Below, one piece after another: positions 1 through 10,941 of a stretch of 64,000 nucleotides of DNA; within the stretch, counting starts at the first letter, position 1; each line of letters opens with the position of its first letter. Made by a program: the position numbers and the translations under genes. The notes beneath the pieces were generated by a model that saw nothing but the letters and a program-made list of their open reading frames with translations, had not been told where the DNA came from and did not search any database. Source of the DNA: Thamnidium elegans (lineage: Eukaryota > Mucoromycota > Mucoromycetes > Mucorales > Mucoraceae); assembly GCA_025201345.1 (NCBI GenBank), contig JAIXMG010000008.1:1-64000 (forward strand), written 5' to 3'.

Positions 1-163
1 TAAAATAAAAACAATCACAACTAAGACTTTTATCAATACTCTAAAGGACTTATTTTCTATTGTATATTTCAAATACAACCTTATTTTTCATCTAAAATAA
101 AAACAATCACAACTAAGACTTTTATCAATACTTTAAAGGACTTATTTTCTATTGTATATTTCA
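1..163 (+). repeat. Tandem duplication, 71-bp unit with period 92
   Basis: Bases 1-71 recur at 93-163 with a single visible difference (ACTC to ACTT), separated by a 21-base AT-rich spacer. The first copy begins at the window edge, so the array may extend further left. No coding potential was seen. It directly abuts the dispersed repeat at 164-342. Confidence 0.85.
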
Positions 164-342
164 TTGATCGTTACACGTAGATTTGATCTAGTGATTTTTA
201 TAGCCTGAGGATCTTGGTTTCTAGATCCTGTGCTTTTTTTTTATATCTAAGGTTCATTTTGATACCTAACGTTTGTTATGTTTTATAATCGATGGTTCAT
301 CGATTATTATATATTCTATTTTATGTGTGATTTTACCACAAC
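164..342 (+). repeat. Dispersed structured repeat, copy 1
   Basis: This stretch of about 178 bp recurs at 25397-25573 with roughly 95% identity. It contains a 10-bp perfect hairpin (ATAATCGATG, loop GTT, CATCGATTAT) and a weaker one around GGATCT...AGATCC. Copy 2 stands immediately right of a solo LTR, while copy 1 follows a tandem repeat, so the two copies share only this block. The right end overlaps a short minus-strand ORF (316-501). Its class is unknown; it could be an untranslated part of a transposon. Confidence 0.8.
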
Positions 343-501
343 AATGTTAACTTTTTTTCCAAACTTCAATGCATCCCTACGTGCATGATCTAAATTGAAA
401 TATTCTTTTTTTTCTATTTCGAAAAAACCATAGAAATTTGTTGTTATTTTATCTGGTTTTTCGATGAGTTCCTCGAACATTTTAGAGTTTTGGAACGACA
501 T
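316..501 (-). pseudogene. Short ORF resembling the N-terminus of a FAR1/MULE-type transposase
   Basis: The frame encodes 61 residues. Its C-terminal half (NLDHARRDALKFGKKVNIVV) resembles the first conserved block of FAR1-type, WRKY-GCM1-fold DNA-binding domains of Mutator-like transposases in Mucorales: acidic/aromatic, then Ala-Arg-rich, then a basic strand. No zinc ligands or DDE domain follow, and the last residues are read from the dispersed repeat, so this is at best a relic. It could also be a chance ORF. Confidence 0.3.
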
Positions 502-1011
502 TTTTAGAATTTGTTTATATTAAATGACAATGCGAAACAGACAAAAAAAAAAAAAAAAAACGCGACTTTTTTTCGTGCCCGAATTTTATTTTTAAAAGTC
601 TACGTCACGATTTGATGAGAAAATAAATTTCTACGTCACGAATTTCATGTCGTTGTTTAAATGTCGTGCGCCAAGTTTCCCTCTAAAACTTTGACTCTTC
701 TGATTTCTTTGATATTTAGCTTGAATAGCTAGTACCATTATTTGATGAGATAATTAGAAAACAAGTTTTGTGAGTCAATTTATGTACCCACTGTATATTA
801 AAATTTTCAAATAAAAAAGCGCGGCTCGGAGAGTCCTTTACCATATCTTTTCGTCCTCACTACGGCAACGTCCGTATTTCTTATTCTTCTTACCATGATC
901 CGCTTTTCATAAATTTTAAATAAACACGTGAGCGGGACTGGTTATAAAATAGATTATAAAAACGCCCCGTAAAAGACTTTAGTCTTTGCCCCACTGATTT
1001 TTTTTTATAAG
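502..1011. other. Upstream region of DPH6
   Basis: No gene was recognised. The stretch holds an A-run near 542-560, two copies of TCTACGTCAC (598-607 and 631-640; the reverse complement contains TGACGTA, resembling a CRE/ATF site) and one TGAGTCA (771-777, AP-1/Gcn4-like). A minus-strand ORF at 890-1090 is antisense to exon 1 and is not supported. Confidence 0.5.
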
Positions 1012-3712
1012 ATGAAGATTGTAGCTTTAGTAAGGTAAAATTGATCCAACTCTTACCATATGAGACCCCCAAGAAAAAAAAAGTAACCATCCCCCTTTTA
1101 AAGCGGTGGTAAAGATAGCTGTTACAATATGATGCAGTGTGTTGCCAATGGTCACGAGATAGCCGCCATTGCTAATTTAAAACCTCCTAGTCAATCAGGC
1201 AAAGGTAAAACGATCAAAATAAAGCAAAAAAAAAAAAAAAAAAAAAAAAGAAACAAAAACAAAAATATGTTACTCAAAATAATTCTTAGATGAACTTGAC
1301 AGTTTCATGTATCAAACAGTTGGGCACGATGCCATCTATTTATATTCGGAATGTATGGATGTACCTTTGTATAGAAGAGAGATCTTGGGTAGATCTGTGT
1401 TACAGGATTCCGATTACATTGTAACGGCTGATGATGAAACGGAGGATCTATATATACTTTTAAAAGACGTTTTGGTAATAAAGAATAAAAAAAAAAAAGA
1501 GAGAAGGGAGAATATTAACAAAGCAAAAAAAAAAAACAAAAAAAAAAAGAATGATAATCCAGATATCAAAGGTGTATCTGTTGGAGCAATTTTATCCAAT
1601 TATCAAAGGGTTCGTGTTGAGCACGTATGTAATCGTTTAGGATTAATCTCATGTGCCTATTTATGGAGAAGAGAACAAAAGGAGCTGTTATTTGAGATGG
1701 CGAACGCTGGTGTCAACGCTATTCTTATTAAGATTGCTGCCATTGGATTAAAACCTATGCACCTTGGTAAATCCATTGCACAAATGTATCCTTACTTATG
1801 TAAAATGGTAAGAAATTGATTTTTTATATATACTAGAGTGTTAATTTTGTGTATGTAGAATGATATGTACGAACTACATATTTGTGGCGAAGGTGGTGAG
1901 TACGAAACATTTACTATTGATTGTCCCTTGTTTAAAAAACGCATTGTAATGTAAGTACATAAAGCCTTTTTTTTTTTTTTTGGTTCATTAATTTTGCATA
2001 CTATTTAAGTGAGGAAACTGAAATAGTAATTCACTCTGACGATGCATTTGCTCAAGTCGCTTACCTTCGATTTAAAAAATGTTCAGTTGTAGAAAAGACA
2101 AAAGAGGAAATGGATATGAGTCAAACAATCATTCAAGACTGGAAAACCTGGGATATGTATGATGAAATTGTATCGTCCGTTGAAAATGTACCTAATGATT
2201 TAATAGTACGAACAAAAAAATTAAACTATATCCAACAAAACATCATCAGACATAAAGAAAGCATCAATTCAAGTGTCTCTCCGTTTTTTGCTATTGGAGA
2301 AACAACTGCTTATGAAAATGATCCACGGGCAAAATATGTAGATATTGAAGAAGAGACAATGGCTTGTATGCATGCGGTTCAAGGTATACAAACAACTTTT
2401 CTTATTTTTTGGTGATTCTAATATCCTCTTTTTAGCGAAATTAACGAGTAAGCAATTGAACTGGAAAGACGTAGTCACCGTAAATGTTGCTGTGGATAAT
2501 ATGGAAGAATTTTCAAGAATTAACAATGTCTACAAAAAGTTCTTTGATATCAACCCTTCACCTCGGTACGATATATATATTAAATTTTTTTTTTCACTGA
2601 CCATCGGTTTTTTAGGGCCTTAGTAGGAACAAAATTAAATGGCAAGGCAAAGCTTCAAATTGATTTAGTAGCTATTAAGTCAATCGAAAACGTAAAAAGA
2701 GAGACGATGCACGTACAAGGTTTATCATACTGGGCGCCTGCTAATATTGGGCCTTATTCTCAAAGTGTAGTTGTAAGTTACTAAAAAAATAGATTTCTAT
2801 CCGCTAACGTTTTATATACAGACTCAAGGACATGCTTTTATTGCCGGCCAAATTGGCCTTGTACCCAATACATTAGACTTACCCCAGCCTAGATCATTTG
2901 CCGATGAAGCAGCGTTATCTTTAAGAAACTTGAATAATATTATCTCTGTGCTTGAACTATCGCCGCGATCTGATATTGCACTTTGTTATTGCTATGTAAG
3001 TGACCCGATTTATTTACCTTTAGCCACAGCAGCTTGGGAAGTTTATATAGGACAATCAACACCGCCCACATTGTATATCGCTGTATCATCGCTTCCTAAA
3101 GGTGCCAAGATAGAGTGGCAAGTTTTATTAAATGCACCTCTTCCTACTCCCTTTGGAGAAGAAGAGTATGAAAATACAACGGACGAAGAATTAGATGAAG
3201 AAACATTAAAGAGTTTACAGTTACTGAAAATAGGACAAGATCCTTTCGGTAAGGAGGTTTATACATGTATACAAATATAAAAATAAACTAAAAATGTATA
3301 TTATAGATATCAGTACTGTTCCTGACATCCAATGTAGAGCATACGTAAAGAGTAATCTAACGACAATTGTTACTCAAATCACAGGTACGAAAAAAAGGGA
3401 AGGGGCTTTTGTACCTTTTATAAATACTTATTTTTAATTATAGATGCAATTGATTTTGACAACACTGTATCTCGATTGATTTGTTCAGTAGACGAAGCTT
3501 TGAAAGATTGTAAAAAGAAATGGAGTGAAGTACTTTCACTTCGTATTTTTTACCGTAGTGACATGAATATCACAGAAAAACGTTTTGCCCATGCCTTATG
3601 CACTGCGATTTTGAAACGATCCAGTATCATCCCTGCTATTACCAGTATCCCAGTATTAGCATTAAATTCTAGAGGGGATAGCATGGTCGCATGTGCTTTA
3701 CATATTGTTTAA
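1012..3712 (+). CDS. DPH6: Diphthine-ammonia ligase with C-terminal RidA/YjgF domains
   Basis: DPH6 catalyses the ATP-dependent amidation of diphthine to diphthamide on elongation factor 2 in the cytosol. A 23-nt first exon (1012-1034) joins 1104 to make MKIVALVSGGKDS, the PP-loop ATP-binding motif. Later exons start at 1290, 1859, 2010, 2436, 2616, 2822, 3307 and 3444. Conserved blocks include [29 protein letters not shown] and [19 protein letters not shown]. From about 2436 the protein continues into two RidA/YjgF-like domains ([30 protein letters not shown]), the fusion known from yeast Dph6. A lysine-rich stretch at about 1474-1550 is open in frame but sits where the family has none, so it may be an unrecognised in-frame intron. 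The last exon ends with [13 protein letters not shown] and a TAA stop. Confidence 0.9.
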
Positions 3713-3773
3713 ATTATACATGTAGAAATAAATACAAAAATACCTTTTATATATGTGTATATATTATATTACA

Positions 3774-5185
3774 CTATTTTACGAAATCATGGACAGTTTC
3801 TTCCGGTTTAAGCTCAAAAAAGATATCCTGTGCTTTCAAGTATTCATCACTCCAAAATTTAGTTAAATGACGTTGACCCGAATCATTTAGTAAGGTAACA
3901 ATAACATGTCCAGGACCTAATTGTTTTGCAGTTCGATAAGCAGCGACACAATTTACAGCAGAACTACTTCCAACAAATAAACCTACATAGAAAAGTTAAA
4001 ATATCTACATATTGAATATGCACATATAAAATTTACCGTCTTCGCGAACAAGATATCTTGACATTTTAATAGCTTCTTCATCAGTGACGCGGAAAGCATC
4101 ATCAATATAACGCCTTCCTTTTTCGAAATTTTGAGTCAATCGATTAATTCCAATTCCTTCAACAACAGTATCTACTTGATGTCTTCTTCTATTTCCTTCT
4201 TGCTCTGTGGGAGAATACATGACATTATATTTAACCTTGTTAAATAAACCGGAACCTTGAGGATCAGCCAAAAATACCTTTAAATTATTGACACGCTCTT
4301 TAAGATAACAAGTGATACCTGATAAAGTACCGCCTGTTCCAGCACCCAATACTAAGGCATCAATTCTACCACCGGTCTGACGATATACCTCAGGACCAGT
4401 CAAGGTATAATGTGCTTGAAAATTAGCTTCATTTTCAAATTGGTCAGCAAAATAGCCATATGCTTCACCATGAGAAAATTTAGCAGCACGTTCTCTAGCA
4501 AGGTTGACAAATTGCTTTTTATCGACAATACTGACAGGCCTTACTTTTTCAACTGTAGCACCTAACTTTTCTAATAATTGATATTTCTCTACAGCTTGAT
4601 CATCAGGCATAACAATCCATGCCTTGTATCCTTTCGCACGAGCAATCATGGCAATTGAAATACCAGTTGAACCTACGGTACCTTCAAATACTGTACTACC
4701 AGTATGTGGTTTTAAAATACCCTGTTCTTCTGCTGTTTGAATCATGTTTAATGCTACTCTATCTTTTGAACTTCCACCAGGATTCAGAAACTAAATATAT
4801 AACATTAATATGCACTCGGTACCTACTTTTTCAGCTTTTTTTTTTTTTACCTCTGCTTTACCCTACAAGTAATAGTCAGTGACATTCTTATATATTCGTA
4901 CGCGTGCGTTTTTTTTTTTTGCCATACCAAAACAAGACAGCCAGTAGCGTCCGAAAGACTCTTAATTTTCATAAGAGGAGTATTTCCAATTAAACCAGCA
5001 ACGCCGTCTACGATTTCAGTTTTAACATGCTCTTCAACATTTGCTTGGCCCTCCTGGTCTTCTTGTTTCATATTTGAAACTTTACGGAATAAACCTGTTA
5101 ATAATATAGTTAAAGCCGCACCAGACAATAAACCAGTAATGAGTGCTTTGCTGGCGGCACAAGTAGGTGTGATCGAAAGTGTCAT
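3774..5185 (-). CDS. Cysteine-synthase-like PLP enzyme, membrane-anchored (Cys12/YGR012W type)
   Basis: Exons 4928-5185, 4851-4862, 4037-4790 and 3774-3982 join into 410 codons with all phases closing. Residues about 10-35 are a hydrophobic anchor (ALITGLLSGAALTILLTGL), as in the fungal group of cysteine synthases tied to the mitochondrial outer membrane. The PLP lysine lies in NPGGSSKDRVA and the phosphate loop is GAGTGGTLSG. The substrate loop reads EGTVGSTGI instead of the TSGNTG of bacterial CysK, which is typical of this subgroup. Exon 2 is only 12 nt and encodes GKAE, completing the strand before FLNPGG. The expected reaction is O-acetylserine plus sulfide to cysteine, though a related beta-replacement activity is possible. 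The start codon is 55 bp from the left arm of an inverted repeat. Confidence 0.88.
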
Positions 5186-5239
5186 AAAGAGATGTAAGAA
5201 GAGCTAAAAAAAAAAAAAAGAGTTTATAATTGTGACGGC

Positions 5240-5761
5240 GTTCCACTGCCAATTGGGTTTAGTGTGATCTAATTATAAAATTAATGATATGCTGGATATT
5301 ATGAACAAGTACGAGAATTTCAAATGGTTTATCTTATCATGGATAAAATGCACTCTATTCGTACTAATTTATGAGCAATTCTGGGCTCTAGTTAAAAGCC
5401 TAAATACCGAACGTCAAAAGTTACAAGATACCGAAACACTCGAAACTAGAATAATTCAAGTATACGATATTCCTCTAAAACATTTATTTGCATTCTGAAA
5501 TCTTTAAAAGCAATCACTGTTAGTGGATTATATTGTAACGTTGCGTACACTGATAGGTACGTGGTTTCTTTTCTTGAGTGACAAAGAAGAAAACGGGATC
5601 TTCCATAGAAAAACAACTTGCAGGCTTCCAAGAAGATATTGAAAATGGTTGTAATAACTATTTAGGGGTAGACCTTGATGCCAAAACAAAATTTTAATCT
5701 TTGTAGATACAATTGGAAGGCAAAGGACGACTAGTTTGGAAGAGTATTACCATTTGTGTGG
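5240..5761 (+). mobile_element. Left arm of long inverted repeat (GTTCCACTGCC element)
   Basis: The arm begins with GTTCCACTGCCAATT and is mirrored at 6637-7216. The central part (about 5289-5740) is essentially identical to the other arm: the short frames at 5289-5498 and 5446-5631 reappear residue for residue at 6900-7097 and 6767-6952. The outer 50 bp differ, the left arm lacking roughly 60 bp present on the right. The arm carries part of a Fanzor-like coding relic (see 5595-5903). Confidence 0.85.
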
Positions 5762-5903
5762 TTTCAATCAAACGGAGCATTTAAAAATATTTAATTTAAG
5801 CTTACTGAAGACCTCAAATGTCATAGATTTCGTAAAAGCCTGCCAAGAGAGACTAAATTTATATGATGATATAAGTTTTTATTATAATAAAAATTCTTGG
5901 TAA
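5595..5903 (+). pseudogene. Fanzor-like fragment (RuvC-I region)
   Basis: One frame gives CNNYLGVDLDA, resembling the RuvC-I strand of the family. After a frameshift the next frame reads IFVDTIGRQRTTSLEEYYHL, then a helix-rich stretch with KTSNVIDF, ending at TAA (5901-5903). The same block order (RuvC-I strand, R-x-T-x-x-EYY, later K-T-S) occurs in the better preserved relic at 20538-23453. The piece spans the inner end of the left repeat arm. Without the C-terminal zinc ribbon it cannot be active. Confidence 0.45.
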
Positions 5904-6056
5904 GCGCACAAAACATGATAATCGCTTTAAATTGTTTACTAAAGCAAATGAAATTATGTAGGTCATCGACGTGTGTAACGACAAAGAAAATAAATAAATA
6001 AAAATGAGCAGAGGTTGATACAATATTTCTTTTTCTTTAAAAAAAAATTGTCTTAG

Positions 6057-6483
6057 ATGCATACTCAACATCGAAGGCGAACTTCAAAGTCTATTTTATT
6101 GCCACGCTTATCAACAAACAGTACGAACACTAATGTAAATACAATTAATGGACAACCTAATTATGCAAGGAGAATGACCATTCATCTACCTGAGACAACT
6201 CCCGATTCCACTTATTTATATGGCTACACCTTACTCATATTTACATTTATCATGTTTACGGCTTCATTTTACTCGATGATAGTGAGCCCTTATATGCCAG
6301 ATACGAATATAAAGGTACAATTTGAAAGACTATTATAGTTTTTTTTTAATGTGTTTTTTTTAGTTGTTGGACTGGGTTAAATACGATAGTTACTACTGTC
6401 TATTATTGCCAATTACTGCACTTGTTTTTTTCTATTGGATAATGTGGAACTGGATGGGCATGAAGTTCTTCCGTCACAACTAA
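6057..6483 (+). CDS. PIGY: PIG-Y/Eri1-like subunit of GPI-GlcNAc transferase
   Basis: Two exons (6057-6314, 6364-6483) encode 125 residues. PIG-Y is a small ER membrane subunit of the complex that moves GlcNAc onto phosphatidylinositol, the first step of GPI-anchor synthesis. Two membrane segments are visible (about residues 55-75, TLLIFTFIMFTASFYSMIV, and about 97-115, LLLPITALVFFYWIMWNW). The C-terminus WNWMGMKFFRHN closely matches the family ending WTWMGIKLFRHN. The N-terminal 50 residues are hydrophilic and look fungal-specific. The gene lies between the two arms of the inverted repeat. Confidence 0.85.
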
Positions 6484-6636
6484 TCTTTTTTTTTTATATA
6501 CTTCATAATAAACATTTCTCTTTTAAAAAGAGAAATTCCTCCAAAAAAAAATGTGTCGCCATGAAATGTTAGACTGTTTATCACTCAGAAAGCTCTATCA
6601 CTTAAGCCACTCTGTCATTTTTTTTTTTGCGTGCTT

Positions 6637-7216
6637 CCGCATAAATGGTACTACTCTTCCAAACTAGTCGTCCTTTGCCTTCCAATTGTATCTACAAAGA
6701 TTAAAATTTTGTTTTGGCATCAAGGTCTACCCCTAAATAGTTATTACAACCATTTTCAATATCTTCTTGGAAGCCTGCAAGTTGTTTTTCTATGGAAGAT
6801 CCCGTTTTCTTCTTTGTCACTCAAGAAAAGAAACCACGTACCTATCAGTGTACGCAACGTTACAATATAATCCACTAACAGTGATTGCTTTTAAAGATTT
6901 CAGAATGCAAATAAATGTTTTAGAGGAATATCGTATACTTGAATTATTCTAGTTTCGAGTGTTTCGGTATCTTGTAACTTTTGACGTTCGGTATTTAGGC
7001 TTTTAACTAGAGCCCAGAATTGCTCATAAATTAGTACGAATAGAGTGCATTTTATCCATGATAAGATAAACCATTTGAAATTCTCGTACTTGTTCATAAT
7101 ACCCAGTATATCATTATTAAACTTTATGTAATATTTTTATTTTATAAGAATCTGTGAATTTAAGTTTATTAAAAGCATAAAAATAGTTCCCTAAACCCTC
7201 GAATTGGCAGTGGAAC
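6637..7216 (-). mobile_element. Right arm of long inverted repeat (GTTCCACTGCC element)
   Basis: Reverse complement of the left arm, ending outward in GTTCCACTGCCAATTCGAGG (positions 7216 down). Its outer 120 bp also resemble the element at 42617-42846 (shared TGAACAAGTACGAG and nearby AT-rich blocks). The terminal repeat overlaps the last 10 codons of TFIIE-beta. Confidence 0.85.
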
Positions 7217-8367
7217 GAACGTAATCCTTTGATAAATCGATATGTGATAAATGAGTATTCGTAATTTTAATTCTCTTATTTCTAGTCTTTGATCTCTTTG
7301 GTTTCGTCTATTATAAATAATAATTATTAGTCAATTACAATATATACATATATATATATATATAAACTTTACGTCTGATGTAATCTTCTTTTCAAATACT
7401 TCCATTGTCTTGAGACCAGCTATTTTTATATTTAATTAATATATAATATATATATACTATGGTAATCTTAGTGTTTACCATTTTCTAAGGCTTTAGGTAA
7501 ATCAGTTTCATCAGGAATATGTATTTCTGACCACATCTTTTTAAAGTCTACATTAATGTAAATATTAACTTGTCTATTCTTCATCAATACTACTTTTTTT
7601 TTTTTTTTTTTTTTTTTTTTACCTGGATCAATAGCAGTATTATATTGCGCATCATTGTGAAACAAGACACGAGGGTTACCATCTTTATTTCTAACAACCA
7701 AGATCTGTCCTTCTGATGCCAATTCTTCTACTGCACTACTCAACTTGGAATAAGAATCCTTTAAATCCTTATAATCCATACCACCCTCATTCTTTTTCTG
7801 AATCAACAAACTTAATAGATCCTCCTTACTTCTAATTTGATACGTTGGTTTATAAGCAAACGTTTTGTTAATAGGGTCGTAATCGATTTTATCATTATTT
7901 TCAAGCTTTTCCCATAATGTAGGATTCTTTGCGATATCTACTTTAGTACGAGAAGCAATACTAACTACTGATTGAGGGTTATCACTATCCTGATTATACA
8001 TTAGTTTCAAGTTTATATATAAATATAAAAATTGTCATTACTTTCAAGAATTGAATAACAGTGTATAATTGACTCATAGCATGGTGACCAGTACCAGTAT
8101 TAGCAGGTTGTGAGTAGACTAAATCAAATAAAATAAATATACAGAATACATGCTCAGTTATTTCTTTTTACCTGTTGTCTTCTTTCTCTTTTTTGGTTCA
8201 TGTGTTGATTCAAAAGAAGCTTTTGTATTATTTGAAATGGTACCATTACCACTATTATTAGCAAGTGATTCTTTAGAAGGACCAGCTTGACCAGCACGTT
8301 TAACTGCGATATCTGCATTAGCCTTGAAAGACTTTTTAAAACTCTTTAATTGACTATTCAAGGACAT
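7191..8367 (-). CDS. TFA2: Transcription factor IIE subunit beta
   Basis: Six exons (8172-8367, 8042-8118, 7623-7989, 7479-7547, 7373-7419, 7191-7307) close into 290 residues, the usual size for the family. TFIIE-beta helps recruit and regulate TFIIH at RNA polymerase II promoters. The N-terminus is Ser/Lys-rich with KKRKKTTGKK. The winged-helix core is recognisable around YKPTYQIRSKEDLLSLL, EELASEGQILVVRNKDG and DFKKMWSEIHIPDETDLPKA. The basic C-terminal block RIKITNTHL precedes KDY. The last residues VRSTANSRV and the TAG are read from the terminal repeat of the adjacent transposable element. A T27 tract lies inside the third intron. Confidence 0.9.
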
Positions 8368-9670
8368 TTTGTTTTTTTAAAAAAGTTTTAATAAAGCGGA
8401 TAAAGAATTTTTGGCGCCCAACTGAGTTGAGAAAAAAATAAGTCACCCAATTTCTATTTTAGTGCTTGAAAGTAACCATTTAATACGGAAGTATTACCAA
8501 GAAGCCATTCACACATAAAAAAAACTATCAGTATAAGAAGAGAAGTCGTCATATGATCTACTACGTATGTATTAATGTAAAGACTATCAGTTAAGAAAAA
8601 GAAAAAAGGGACAACATTTTTAATGTTAGGTTTTTTTCTTAAAATCAGATATTCCAAATATAAACTTACATGTAAACGTCGACTAGTTTTTAATACTAGG
8701 ACATAAAATGTGTAATATTTACCACATCATACCAATAAGTTTCAAACGGTAGTCAGTCTGAGATTATAACTTAAGTATAATCTAAAGGTAAGTAGAATAC
8801 CATTGAACAAGCAAAGTTATGTTTCTTTAATTTGTTATTAAGAACAATATAATGACCAATTTGAGTTAATATAGACGTAACTGATGGCAGTCTACTTTTT
8901 TTTAGTTTATCATTTTTATATTGCTACTGATATGACACTACAGAATAGGACTATATTATATGAACTGAGGCACAAAATTTTACTTTTTCATTTATTCATT
9001 ATTTTTATTTATTCTCTTCTCGATTTGTTATAAATGACATTTCAGTGTCAATAAAGGTATATGAATACTTATAAAGCAACTTGTAATTGAACCGTATCTA
9101 ATCGTTATTTTTTTTTTGTAGGTAAGTTATTCCTTATTACTGCTGCTTTTGCAGTGCATTTCTACTGCTGTAGGATATTCCTACTATCAGTGTGCTTCCG
9201 TAGCTTTTTAACGCTATTTTAGACGGATTTCAGTAGACAACTAATATATTTTTGCATTTTCTAATGATCCCCCAAATACCCCCCCCCCTCCAACGTAACT
9301 TCTATTGTCATATAAGGAAGGTATCTGGGACAACCGTAAAAAGACTGAGGAATAATAAAAAAACCTTGGGGGGGGGGTAGGATTATCCAGTTCTGTCCAG
9401 ACTTTTAACATTATTCACTATAAAATAAAGCCCTTTGAGACTCGTACTTGTTCACTAAATCCTTAAATTGGTATTCAAAAAATATAATTTTTTAGATTTG
9501 ACCTAAAAAAATTATTTAAACAGATCTTGTCTAATCATTTCCAAAAATCGCAACGTCGCCAATCTGGCGCGTTGGATGTTCCAACAACGTAAAAAAGATG
9601 TTTTCTTTTCTTTTAGAAAATATTTATTTTAGTTCGATATACAGAAAAAGGTTGTCAATTTTTAAATAAT
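8368..9670. other. Intergenic region, TFA2 to ATP4
   Basis: About 1.3 kb, AT-rich, with a run of C (around 9281-9290) and a run of G (around 9369-9377). A relic of the GTTCCACTGCC element family lies at 9421-9477. A minus-strand frame at 8454-8657 holds a hydrophobic segment but is not recognised. Nothing else could be supported. Confidence 0.5.
9421..9477 (-). mobile_element. Terminal fragment of the GTTCCACTGCC element family
   Basis: On the minus strand this reads ACCAATTTAAGGATTTAGTG followed by AACAAGTACGAG and a block ending in GGGCTTTATTTTATAG. The same order occurs at 42617-42740 and, in part, in the inverted-repeat arms. No partner end was found nearby. Confidence 0.5.
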
Positions 9671-10717
9671 CTAGTTAGTTTTAGCAATTCCTAATAATAA
9701 AGAAGAACGTATTAGTTTTTCTGTGTATAAAAAAAAGAATACTTTTCATCTTACTTTGAATATCCAAAACAGCTTGATCCAATATTTGTTGTTGGATCTT
9801 GGAGTCTTGCAAGTCCTTGTTGATCTTTTCGATCAAGTAGGCAGCCAATTGTTTTTGCTCGCGATCACGAACGTTAGCTTCATGACGAACCCAAGAGTCC
9901 AAAGTGGTCTTAACTTCAGCAGCAACTGCAACTTGTTGCTTCAATTCGAAAGCTTGAGCTTCTAATTGAGCAGTTTCGCGAGAGAGTTCAAAGAGAGCTT
10001 TGGTAACTTCAACAAGATCCTTCATTTGTCCAACTTCTTCAATACGTTCTTGAACGGCACTCTTATGATCTTCACGAGCTTGAACCAAGATGCTCTTAAT
10101 ACGCTATATAGTTTTTAATTACAACGATTAGCTATATATATATGTATATATATGTTTTGCATACTTTACTTGAATATGATCGTTGGCCATACCATTGAAA
10201 GGTTCTCTGAGGTACTTTAAGAGTAAACCCAAAAGACCAGTAGCAGCAACCAAAACTAAAGTTTCTTCGTTGAAGACATAGATTTCCTTGGAGATCATGA
10301 AGGTAGCAAGACCGGTACTTAAGGTAAGGAAACCAGTCTTGGAGACGAGAGAGTTACCAGGGAGAGAGTTAATGATACTGTTAGCCTTTTCCTTGGGTTC
10401 AGCTAAAATATTTATTTAGTTCTACTGATATCCATTATGTATGTATATACAATTCTGTACCTTCTTTTTGGGTGGTGAAATGACGGATACTAGAAAGATA
10501 ATAATTTTTAGAATCACACGTAGAATAAATTCAATCGTAAAAAAAAACTTACGCAGTGACACCCATGGATTGACGGGTAGCGTTCATTAAGCTGGGACGA
10601 GCAACAATAGCAGCTACAACAAAATAAAGTTAGTTGTTGAAATAATTATAAATCGTCTTTTTTTTCGCTTTTTTTTTTACCGGTTGCAGCATTCTTGGTA
10701 ATCAAACGGAAAGCCAT
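9671..10717 (-). CDS. ATP4: ATP synthase subunit 4 (F1Fo b subunit), mitochondrial
   Basis: Six exons (10681-10717, 10553-10613, 10461-10489, 10170-10402, 9755-10103, 9671-9690) join into 242 residues with closing phases. Subunit b forms the peripheral stalk of mitochondrial ATP synthase. An N-terminal basic presequence (MAFRLITKNAATAAIVARPS) is followed by a two-helix membrane hairpin (KEIYVFNEETLVLVAATG) and a long amphipathic helix (QAREDHKSAVQERIEEVGQM, LDSWVRHEANVRDREQKQL). The last coding exon is only 20 nt. The upstream region contains one TCTACGTCAC (10912-10921), also seen upstream of DPH6. Confidence 0.93.
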
Positions 10718-10941
10718 GTCGATGGAAAGGGGTGAAAGCTAAATTATAAATACGTTAATTTATAATGTTGAATGGATTCCTTTTTTTTTTGCTTACAAAA
10801 TGTATAGGGAACAAAAAAAAATAGGTGGGACCCCTTCTCTGACTCTAATTTGCAACCATTGATTTAAAGCACGTGATCGAAATGCAGCAGGGGGAAAAGC
10901 CAAAAATAAAAAATCTACGTCACTTTTAATTGACTTTCAAT

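Noticed and set aside
200..240. Hammerhead-ribozyme-like core CTGAGGA in the dispersed repeat
   Set aside because: CUGANGA matches but the required GAAA after stem II and a cleavable stem III are missing on either strand.
6552..6617. tRNA-like stretch (minus strand GAGTGGCTTAAGTGATAGAGC followed by a T run)
   Set aside because: An A-box-like string is present but there is no B box (GGTTCRA), the acceptor ends do not pair and no proper anticodon arm forms.
8454..8657. Hydrophobic minus-strand ORF (ending CEWLLGNTSVLNGYFQALK)
   Set aside because: No family recognised, low-complexity FFFFL start and no splice partners; left as unassigned.
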